A DNA stretch of 7,292 nt, taken from contig DFEL01000037.1 in assembly GCA_002369055.1 (NCBI GenBank), positions 1-7,292 of the forward strand, read 5' to 3'. Position numbers and translations under genes: made by a program. Position 1 is the first letter of the stretch. Each line of letters opens with the position of its first letter. Shown piece after piece: positions 1 through 5,429 of the stretch. The DNA is from Cyanobacteria bacterium UBA3803 (GTDB lineage Bacteria; Cyanobacteriota; Vampirovibrionia; Gastranaerophilales; Gastranaerophilaceae). The notes below the pieces were generated by a model. The model saw only the letters and a program-made list of their open reading frames with translations. It ran no database searches and was not told the origin of the DNA.

Positions 1-67
1 CAACAACACCGATTATGCCCATTACTATCAATGTTTCTGCCAACGTAAATGCAAATAATTTTTTCAT
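1..67 (-). CDS. Type IV prepilin-like / pseudopilin protein, N-terminus only (runs off the left edge)
   Basis: Only the first 22 codons are present. They read MKKLFA, then FTLAETLIVMGIIGVV. This is a class III (prepilin) signal: a short basic leader, a cleavage site before Phe7, the Glu at +5 of the mature chain (residue 11), and the start of the hydrophobic N-terminal helix that holds pilins in the membrane and packs in the pilus core. Proteins of this kind are processed by a PilD-type prepilin peptidase and act in type IV pili or type II secretion pseudopili. The residue before the cleavage site is Ala rather than the usual Gly, which is tolerated in some prepilins. The start is fixed by AAGGAG at 73-78, five bases upstream of the ATG. 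The rest lies outside the window, so pilin cannot be told from minor pseudopilin. The gene diverges from the XRE regulator. Confidence 0.8.
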   Translation of the reverse strand, partial: MKKLFAFTLAETLIVMGIIGVV

Positions 68-133
68 TTTATCTCCTTAGAGGACATTTAAGTTCCTATT
101 TTTTATAAATAATGTATTAATAATTCTTATTAT

Positions 134-163
134 AGGATATTACAATACCTATTTCTATGTCAA
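134..163 (-). promoter_or_regulatory. Probable sigma-70-type promoter of the prepilin gene
   Basis: On the minus strand a perfect -35 TTGACA (163-158) is followed after 18 bases by TATCCT (139-134), a 4/6 match to the -10 consensus. Transcription would start near 127, giving a leader of about 60 bases to the ATG at 67. The -35 lies inside an inverted repeat (see the operator entry), which suggests repression. A TATAAT at 134-129 is a better -10, but it is 23 bases from the TTGACA, too far. Confidence 0.45.
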
Positions 164-179
164 TAGGTATCATTATACC
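145..179. promoter_or_regulatory. Candidate operator: clustered ATACC/GGTAT half-sites in the divergent promoter region
   Basis: ATACCTATT at 145-153 and AATAGGTAT at 162-170 form a perfect 9-bp inverted repeat with an 8-base centre. The second arm also pairs with a third half-site: GGTAT (166-170), four bases, ATACC (175-179). A further GGTAT at 218-222 touches the ribosome binding site of the XRE gene. The first repeat covers the TTGACA of the prepilin promoter. Dyads of this size are typical of XRE-family repressor sites, and the neighbouring regulator is the obvious candidate binder. That assignment is inference from position. Confidence 0.4.
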
Positions 180-224
180 CTTTTATAAAAATTGTGAAAA
201 TCTATAATGAACTAGGGGGTATTA

Positions 225-542
225 ATGACAGGACTTCAGCAAAAATTAGGTGCAAGAATTAGAGAATTGCGAAAACAAAGAGGTTATACGCAGGAAATTT
301 TAGCAGAAAAAATTAATATAGGGGTCAGGTCATTAAGAAAAATAGAATTAGGCAATGGTATGCCATCTGCAAGTACAATGGAAAAATTAACAACCGTATT
401 TAATATTACGGCATCCGAATTATTTGATTTTGAACATTTGCAACCACAGTTAAATTTAAAGGAATTAACATTTGAAATGATAAATTCAAATCCCGATAAA
501 ATAACAGACATCTATAAAATAGTTCGTGCAGTTGTAATGTAA
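225..542 (+). CDS. Small XRE-family (Cro/CI-type HTH) transcriptional regulator
   Basis: This is a 105-residue cytoplasmic DNA-binding protein. Residues 9-68 form one HTH_3/XRE domain: LGARIRELRKQRGYTQEILA (helices 1-2), then the recognition region NIGVRSLRKIELGNGMPSAS, then a fifth helix ending in ITASELFDFEH. The IELGNGMPSA segment is the family's usual 'IExGxxxPs' turn. The last 35 residues are a short helical tail with no recognisable ligand domain, so it may sense nothing directly or only dimerise. The start at 225 is supported by AGGGGG (214-219) five bases upstream. It is divergent from the prepilin gene, with dyad repeats between them, so auto-regulation plus control of the prepilin gene is a reasonable inference. 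Its last 31 bases overlap the end of the opposite-strand GshB-like gene. No phage or toxin partner is visible next to it, so a standalone chromosomal regulator fits better than an antitoxin. Confidence 0.85.
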   Translation: MTGLQQKLGARIRELRKQRGYTQEILAEKINIGVRSLRKIELGNGMPSASTMEKLTTVFNITASELFDFEHLQPQLNLKELTFEMINSNPDKITDIYKIVRAVVM

Positions 543-1489
543 GATTTTGTTTCAAGCATAAATTCATTTAATTTTTTGTCAATTCTTGTTGAAAAACGTT
601 CGTTTATTTCTTTTATAAAAAAGCAAGGACTTGTTACATTAATTTCAAGTATTTTTTCATCAACAACATCAAGTCCTGCCATGGTTATTCCAAGTTCTTT
701 CAAGCCTTTTGCTACTTGCGTAAATTTCTCTTTTTCACCATGTGTTAAAATAGCTTTTTTCAAATATTCGTCACTGTGAGTATTAAATTTAAAATCATCC
801 TTTGTTGGTGTCTTAAGCACGCATTCATCAAGCACTTCACCGTTTAAAACGATTACTCTCTTATCTCCGTATTGAACTTCCGGAATGTATTTTTGCACCA
901 TACATATACTTTTAAAATTATTGGTTAAAGTTTTAATTATACTCAAAGTATTTTTATCACCATTTTTCAAATACATTACTCCGGAGCCAAAACAATTATT
1001 TAGTGGCTTTAAAATGATTTCGTTATGAATATTCAAAAATTCTTCAATTTCATCTTTTGATGCCGTAACAATATTTTCGGGCATAAATTCTCTAAAATAG
1101 TTAGCGTGCAGCTTTTCGTTAAAATCTCTTATTGCTTTTGTATCATTGATAATTTGTGTTTTTGTTCGGTCAACAAAATCAAAAATGTATGTCGCATTAA
1201 TATAATCACTATCAACAGGAGGGTCAGGACGGAAAAATATTTTTTCAAAATTTTCCAAAATAAAATCTTCAGGTTGTTTTTCAAAGAAAATATCATTATT
1301 TTTTTCATAAGTTTTAAAGCATTTTGCACAACCTTTACCCTGCTTTAAAGACAAGTTGTCTATTGTTGTAATATATGTTTCAACATTATTTTCTAATAAC
1401 CCTTTAACCATCCAAAAATTTGTAACAAGTTGATTAAATTCAAAATATTTAAATTCAACCCTGTCAATAACAATAAGCATTTTACGCAT
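512..1489 (-). CDS. gshB: GshB-like ATP-grasp ligase (glutathione synthetase family), possibly altered substrate
   Basis: At 325 residues it is close to E. coli GshB (about 316). In order it has a nucleotide-fold N-terminal part; RPDPPVD (87-93) and YINATYIFD (96-104), matching the 'RxDPP..YIxATYI' signature; NDTKAIRDFNEKLHA (115-129); the ATP-grasp core EIILKPL (157-163) and a glycine loop CFGSG (166-170); QKYIPE (199-204); GDKRVIVLNGE (208-218); and LEINVTSP (281-288), with Glu282 and Asn284 as probable Mg ligands. The family joins glycine to gamma-glutamylcysteine using ATP, in the cytosol. Two places depart from the classical enzyme: the loop is KPLNNCFGSG rather than KPLDGMGG, and the usual RGNLAAGG segment is replaced by DDFKFNTHSD (231-240). 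A related ligase with another substrate is therefore possible. No gshA is in view. The start is supported by AAGGGG at 1496-1501. It is the last gene of the cluster, 31 bp after yjbQ. Confidence 0.82.
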   Translation of the reverse strand: MRKMLIVIDRVEFKYFEFNQLVTNFWMVKGLLENNVETYITTIDNLSLKQGKGCAKCFKTYEKNNDIFFEKQPEDFILENFEKIFFRPDPPVDSDYINATYIFDFVDRTKTQIINDTKAIRDFNEKLHANYFREFMPENIVTASKDEIEEFLNIHNEIILKPLNNCFGSGVMYLKNGDKNTLSIIKTLTNNFKSICMVQKYIPEVQYGDKRVIVLNGEVLDECVLKTPTKDDFKFNTHSDEYLKKAILTHGEKEKFTQVAKGLKELGITMAGLDVVDEKILEINVTSPCFFIKEINERFSTRIDKKLNEFMLETKSYITTARTIL

Positions 1490-1520
1490 AATATTCCCCT
1501 TTTATGTTTTTTAGCGGTCG

Positions 1521-1934
1521 CTATTCGCCCATAACCTTGACAATAACTCTTTTCCTGCGTTGTCCGTCAAATTCTGCATAATATATTTGCTGCCAAGTTC
1601 CAAAATCCAATCTGCCGTCAGTTACGGGAACAATAATTTCATGCCCGATAACAAGGCTTTTTAAATGAGCATCACCATTTGTTTCGCCTGTTCTGTGATG
1701 TAAGTAGTTTGGATTTGCAGGTGCAACCTCTTCAAGCCATTTTTCAATGTCATGAATTAAACCGCTTTCGGCATCATTCACGTATACACCTGCCGTTATG
1801 TGCATTGCAGACACTAAAATCATACCGTCTTTAATACCGCTTCTGTATAAAATTTCTTCTACTTCATCCGTTATATTAATATAATCGTGTTCATGTTCAG
1901 TATTAAACCATAAATACTCTGTGTGAAATTTCAT
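1521..1934 (-). CDS. yjbQ: YjbQ/UPF0047 family protein (secondary thiamine-phosphate synthase-type fold)
   Basis: This 137-residue cytosolic protein matches the family's usual 130-140 residues and shows its signatures: SAMHITAGVYVND (42-54), HHRTGETNGDAHLKS (79-93), and near the end GRLDFGTWQQIYYAEFDG (107-124) followed by basic RRKRVIVKV. The conserved His45, His80, Glu84, Asn86, Asp88 and His90 are all present, so the putative active or metal site is intact. E. coli YjbQ has weak thiamine-phosphate synthase activity when overproduced, but the physiological role of the family is unsettled, so I assign no reaction. The ATG at 1934 is preceded, five bases away, by AAGGAG (1940-1945). That site overlaps the TAA stop of trkH, so its translation is probably coupled to trkH and it is clearly in the same transcript. 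Confidence 0.9.
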   Translation of the reverse strand: MKFHTEYLWFNTEHEHDYINITDEVEEILYRSGIKDGMILVSAMHITAGVYVNDAESGLIHDIEKWLEEVAPANPNYLHHRTGETNGDAHLKSLVIGHEIIVPVTDGRLDFGTWQQIYYAEFDGQRRKRVIVKVMGE

Positions 1935-1939
1935 AAATA

Positions 1940-1945
1940 CTCCTT
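1940..1945 (-). promoter_or_regulatory. yjbQ ribosome binding site sharing bases with the trkH stop codon
   Basis: Read on the minus strand, TAAGGAG contains both the TAA stop of trkH (1946-1944) and the AAGGAG Shine-Dalgarno of yjbQ (1945-1940), with five bases to the yjbQ ATG. A ribosome finishing trkH sits on the yjbQ initiation site, so translational coupling is likely. Confidence 0.7.
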
Positions 1946-3410
1946 ATTTTTTTAATGACCAATAATCCTTGTTTAACAATATTAAAAAAGGCACTAACTC
2001 TAAACGCCCAATTAACATGTTGAACGTAAAAATAATTTTTGAAATATCATTTAAAGATTCGTAGCTTCCTGTTGGTCCTATTGTATGCCCAAAAGCAGGC
2101 CCTATAATACTTAAAGTTGCAATTGAACCGCCAAAACCGACAACGACATTGCTTTCTATAATAGAAACAGTTAAACCGCTTACAATAAAAATTGCAATAT
2201 AAAACATTATAAATGCAATAATTTGTGAAACAATATCAGGAGCAACCGTATTATTATCAAGTTTTATTGTAATAACGGCGTTTGGATGTAACAGTTTTGT
2301 AATTTCTCTTTTTAAATATTTAAATACAATCAAAGCACGCATAATTTTTATACCGCCTCCTGTTGAACCTGCTGATGAACCAAACAGAATAACAATAAAT
2401 AACATTATTTGTGCAGAAACAGACCACATTGAATATTCACAACTGTAAAAACCGGTGGAAGTCATTATACTTATAACAGTAAAGACACTATTGGTAAATT
2501 GTTCAAATGTGTGTTGATGTGTATTTAAAAATAAAATTCCAAAAACAATTAAAGAAACAATAAAAATAAGTTTCAAATACGTTTTAAATTCTTCGTTTTT
2601 CCACAAAAGATTTATTCTAAATTTAGTAAAAATTCTGTATAAAAGTGCAAGGTTACAACCTGAAAGAAACATAAATACAATAACAATCCACATTATCGGT
2701 AAAGAGTTATATCCCATAATTGATTGCGGATTAGGAGAAAAACCTCCTGAAGAAATTGTTGAAAATGAATTACAAATTGCATCAAACAAAGGCATTTTAA
2801 AATAAACCAAAAGCCCAATTTGAATTAATGTTAAAACAACATACAATCCCCATAAAGCAGTAGCGGTATTTTTAATTCTGGGAGTAAGCTTATCCTCAGT
2901 CGGTCCCGGTGCTTCGGCAAAAAACATTTGACGACCTGCTACTGCAAATTGCGGTAAAACTGCAATAAACAAGACTATAATCCCCATACCGCCAAGCCAC
3001 TGTGAAAGCGAACGCCAAAAGAAAAGTGCTTTGGGATAATCATAATGCGTTAATATAGTTGCACCAGTAGTCGTTGCACCTGACGTACCTTCAAAAAAAG
3101 CATCGACAATACCTAAATTAAAAAATAAATAAGGTATTGATGCAATTATTGAAAATACAAGCCAAGACAATAATACAATAGCCAAACCTTCTGATTTTTT
3201 AATGTCTGTCATCTTGTCTTGCGATAAAAAATTATTAACAACTAACTTTAAAAATAACCCTACTAAACCTGAAATAACACCCGTAACAACAAACGGAACA
3301 GCCGAATTTAAATCGTTATAAATAAAAGAAACTATTACAGGCGAAAAAGCAACAAGTCCTATATAAATAAATATCAAAGATACAGCATTAAAAAGATAAC
3401 TTAATCTCAT
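1944..3410 (-). CDS. trkH: TrkH-type K+ uptake channel subunit (integral membrane)
   Basis: At 488 residues it is the usual TrkH size (E. coli 483). It is strongly hydrophobic throughout and built from four pseudo-repeats of membrane helix, pore loop, membrane helix. The pore (filter) loops are visible at SGATTTGATIL (110-120), STISSGGFSPNPQS (217-230), STGFYSCEY (318-326) and SIIGPAFGHTIGP (434-446); each has the filter glycine expected of the TrkH/KtrB superfamily. The glycine-rich GSSAGSTGGGIK (344-355) is the intramembrane loop that gates the pore below the filter. The protein passes K+ across the inner membrane and works with TrkA, which binds its cytoplasmic face. The start is fixed by the family N-terminus (MRLSYLFN...) and by an ATGA overlap with the trkA stop (3407-3410). 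Its own Shine-Dalgarno is weak (AAGGGA at 3423-3428, 12 bases away), so coupling to trkA is likely. Confidence 0.95.
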   Translation of the reverse strand: MRLSYLFNAVSLIFIYIGLVAFSPVIVSFIYNDLNSAVPFVVTGVISGLVGLFLKLVVNNFLSQDKMTDIKKSEGLAIVLLSWLVFSIIASIPYLFFNLGIVDAFFEGTSGATTTGATILTHYDYPKALFFWRSLSQWLGGMGIIVLFIAVLPQFAVAGRQMFFAEAPGPTEDKLTPRIKNTATALWGLYVVLTLIQIGLLVYFKMPLFDAICNSFSTISSGGFSPNPQSIMGYNSLPIMWIVIVFMFLSGCNLALLYRIFTKFRINLLWKNEEFKTYLKLIFIVSLIVFGILFLNTHQHTFEQFTNSVFTVISIMTSTGFYSCEYSMWSVSAQIMLFIVILFGSSAGSTGGGIKIMRALIVFKYLKREITKLLHPNAVITIKLDNNTVAPDIVSQIIAFIMFYIAIFIVSGLTVSIIESNVVVGFGGSIATLSIIGPAFGHTIGPTGSYESLNDISKIIFTFNMLIGRLELVPFLILLNKDYWSLKK

Positions 3411-4747
3411 TTGTTAAAAAAATCCCTTATATTTTGTGCATCTTCATTTCTTGTAAATACAATAATCTCATCATTAGGCATAATCAAAGTATCACCTTTT
3501 GGAATAATTACACGTTTTTTACGATTAATAATGCCAATAACGGCACGGGTCGGAAGTTTTATTTCCATAAGTTTTTTGGCTTCAAAATTTTCGGGAATTA
3601 CAATATCTAAAACTTCACCCTTACCTTGTTCAACCGTTGCCAAAATACCAATATTGTTTTCATTAAATTGATTTTTAACTTCATGAAGTGCTGAAAATTT
3701 ACTTGATACGGCAATATCGATTCCAACCTGTTCAAAAAGAGGAATATTAAATAACTTCGCAACACGTGCAATAACACGCTTTACACCCAATTGTTTTGCC
3801 AATAACGAACATAAAAGATTTTTTTCATCATTGTTTGTAACGCTTATTAAAACATCCGATTCTGCAATATCTTCTTCATTTAAAAGTTCCAAATTTGTAC
3901 CATCACCATTTAAAACAAGAGAATTTTCAAGCGTTTCGGATAAAAGTTCACATCTTTTTGCATTTTTTTCTATAATTTTAACTTTAAATTTTAGTTTTTC
4001 CAAGTCCTTCGCCAGCATCAACCCTACATTTCCACCACCAATAATTGTAACAGTCCGATTTACATCTTTATCGTGGAAAAATTTACCTGCTAAAATATCC
4101 AAAGAGTGAGAAGACCCCATAAATATTGCCTTGTCATCTTCTTTAAGGACTGTTTCACCATAAGGTACAAATAATTCACCACCTCGTGTTAGTCCTACAA
4201 TCAATGTTTCGGAAGGAAATTCGCAATCTCTTACTTTTTTATCTACTAAAACAGAATTTTTTTCAATCTTATACTCAAGTAGTTTTGCCCTACCATGTGC
4301 AAAATTTTCAACATCAAGTGCTTTTGCAACAGTTATAATTCTAAATATTTCTTCTGTTAGCAACTCCTCAGGCCAAATAACAGAATCTATTGTTGTTGCG
4401 ACAGGTGCATCAGTAACATCCCTTAATGCCGCAAATGTTCGCTTATATTCCTCTTTTGTTACAAAACAAATTGTTTTTACTTTTGCTAAACGCTTTGCAA
4501 CACCACAAGCTACAATGTTTGCTTCATCATCCGATGTACATGCAATAAACACATCTTCACTTTTTGCATTTGCTTGACGCAAAACTTTTATATCTGCTGC
4601 ATTTCCGGAAATGTAACTTATATCAAGTTTATCAAACTCATCCGTTTTGTTTTCTTCCAAATCAATTACAACAACATCGTGTTGTTGATAAAATTCATTT
4701 GCTATCAAATAACCAAATTCACTTGCACCATAAATAATAATTTTCAT
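3407..4747 (-). CDS. trkA: TrkA, nucleotide-binding regulatory subunit of the Trk K+ uptake system
   Basis: This 446-residue peripheral protein (E. coli TrkA 458) consists of two RCK units. The first has a Rossmann domain starting MKIIIYGASEFG with acidic Asp29 (VVVID) and the TrkA-type YISGNAADIKVLRQA stretch (45-60), then a TrkA_C domain at about 150-220. The second has IIGGGNVGLMLAKDL (235-249), Glu260 and LNGDGTNLELL (279-289), then a TrkA_C domain at about 365-435. TrkA binds NAD(H)/ATP on the cytoplasmic side of TrkH and controls its gating. The second site has a canonical GxGxxG, while the first reads GASEFG with Ser for the middle Gly. The open frame extends 13 codons upstream to 4786, but MKIIIYG at 4747 is where the family begins, so I chose it. 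Neither start has a good Shine-Dalgarno. It overlaps trkH by four bases. Confidence 0.93.
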   Translation of the reverse strand: MKIIIYGASEFGYLIANEFYQQHDVVVIDLEENKTDEFDKLDISYISGNAADIKVLRQANAKSEDVFIACTSDDEANIVACGVAKRLAKVKTICFVTKEEYKRTFAALRDVTDAPVATTIDSVIWPEELLTEEIFRIITVAKALDVENFAHGRAKLLEYKIEKNSVLVDKKVRDCEFPSETLIVGLTRGGELFVPYGETVLKEDDKAIFMGSSHSLDILAGKFFHDKDVNRTVTIIGGGNVGLMLAKDLEKLKFKVKIIEKNAKRCELLSETLENSLVLNGDGTNLELLNEEDIAESDVLISVTNNDEKNLLCSLLAKQLGVKRVIARVAKLFNIPLFEQVGIDIAVSSKFSALHEVKNQFNENNIGILATVEQGKGEVLDIVIPENFEAKKLMEIKLPTRAVIGIINRKKRVIIPKGDTLIMPNDEIIVFTRNEDAQNIRDFFNK

Positions 4748-4816
4748 AAGCCGAATATACTTCAAACATACATTTAAGTAAAGCATGCCAATAGCAAAAT
4801 CAATTTGTTATTTCTT

Positions 4817-5197
4817 TTAATCAAGATTTTCAACAAGTTTTGAAATTTTATCAAATGCTGTTTGCGTAATAACATGCTCAATTCTACAAGCATTAATTTC
4901 TGCATCTTCAATATCTGTTTTTAAAATTTTTGTAAAAAAATCACACAATATTCTGTGTTTGTGAATTACCTCTTTTGCAATTGTAACCCCTTTTTCCGTC
5001 AGTTCAATAGGATGATTTTTTTCGTAAATTATATACTCCTTTTGAGCCAATTTCTGCAAAGCCTCTGTAACAGAAGCTCTTGAAATATTCATCTTTTTTG
5101 CAATATCAACAGCCTTTATTTTATGAGCCTTTTCCAGTTGCTCATATATTGTTTCCAAATAATCTTCAATACTTGATGTCAATTTTTTTTCTGCCAT
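4817..5197 (-). CDS. Short DtxR/MntR-family metal-dependent transcriptional regulator
   Basis: At 126 residues from Met at 5197 it is close to MntR (about 142) and lacks the C-terminal SH3-like domain of DtxR. It has a winged HTH at about 10-70 (SIEDYLETIYEQLEK, IKAVDIAKKMNISRASVTEALQKLAQKEYI, then the wing YEKNHPIELTEKG) and a dimerisation/metal helix region at 71-126. Probable metal ligands by family alignment are Asp12 and Glu15 (MntR Asp8/Glu11), His81, and CRIEH with Cys104, Glu107 and His108 (DtxR Cys102/Glu105/His106). The site mixes MntR-like and DtxR-like positions, so Fe2+ or Mn2+ cannot be decided. An open frame continues 52 codons upstream to 5353, but that part is Cys-rich, unlike the family, and covers the likely promoter, so I reject it. 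No clear Shine-Dalgarno precedes 5197. It lies 69 bp upstream of trkA on the same strand and diverges from the calpain-like gene. Confidence 0.9.
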   Translation of the reverse strand: MAEKKLTSSIEDYLETIYEQLEKAHKIKAVDIAKKMNISRASVTEALQKLAQKEYIIYEKNHPIELTEKGVTIAKEVIHKHRILCDFFTKILKTDIEDAEINACRIEHVITQTAFDKISKLVENLD

Positions 5198-5230
5198 GAA
5201 TACATGATAACAGAAAAAATATTTAGATTT

Positions 5231-5259
5231 ATTACAATTGTAGCAACCTTTATTAACAA
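5231..5259 (-). promoter_or_regulatory. Probable promoter of the metalloregulator-trkAH cluster, with a palindrome on the -10
   Basis: On the minus strand TTGTTA (5259-5254) and TGTAAT (5236-5231) are separated by exactly 17 bases and match consensus at 4/6 and 5/6. Transcription would begin near 5224, about 27 bases before the ATG at 5197. A perfect 10-bp palindrome, TACAATTGTA (5233-5242), overlaps the -10. It could be an operator for auto-regulation, though it does not match the DtxR or MntR boxes I know. I saw no convincing hairpin terminator between the regulator gene and trkA, so this promoter may drive the whole cluster. Confidence 0.45.
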
Positions 5260-5311
5260 CTCTATCACAAGGATTTTGCAAATTTTTAGTGTACTTTTTA
5301 CAATAAAACTC

Positions 5312-5340
5312 TTGACAAATTTCTGGAAAAAATGTAAACT
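5312..5340 (+). promoter_or_regulatory. Probable promoter of the calpain-like gene
   Basis: A perfect TTGACA (5312-5317) is followed after 17 bases by TAAACT (5335-5340), 4/6 to the -10 consensus. The start of transcription would be near 5347, leaving a leader of about 83 bases to the ATG at 5430. A small dyad, GTAAA-C-TTTAC (5334-5344), sits on the -10. The remainder of the 5198-5429 gap shows no small gene I can support. Confidence 0.45.
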
Positions 5341-5429
5341 TTACGTAACACATACGGGATATTTAGCAATTTTTGTATTTATGATACTTTAATATTACAT
5401 ATAAAGTTTCGTGTGTAGAAAGGAAAGGT

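Noticed and set aside
203..208. Perfect TATAAT upstream of the XRE gene
   Set aside because: Transcription would start at about 215, inside the AGGGGG ribosome binding site, and there is no -35 at the right distance.
225..542. XRE protein as antitoxin or phage repressor
   Set aside because: No toxin-like gene, integrase or phage gene is adjacent; its neighbours are a prepilin gene and a convergent metabolic gene.
1106..1348. Open frames on both strands within the GshB-like gene, Phe/Ile/Lys-rich
   Set aside because: They are out of frame with a gene carrying clear family motifs. Such frames are expected in A+T-rich DNA.
2073..2105. Fourth TrkH filter loop reading GPAFG rather than GPG
   Set aside because: GPAFG-type loops occur in ordinary TrkH proteins as far as I recall, and the filter glycine is kept, so it is not an anomaly.
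3831..4109. Ser/Phe-rich plus-strand frames opposite trkA
   Set aside because: They are complementary to the RCK-domain coding sequence, with no ribosome binding site or recognisable domain.
5198..5353. A 52-codon upstream extension of the metalloregulator frame, rich in Cys, Lys, Tyr and Phe
   Set aside because: It is unlike any DtxR-family N-terminus, covers the best promoter, and the family domain begins naturally at the Met at 5197.
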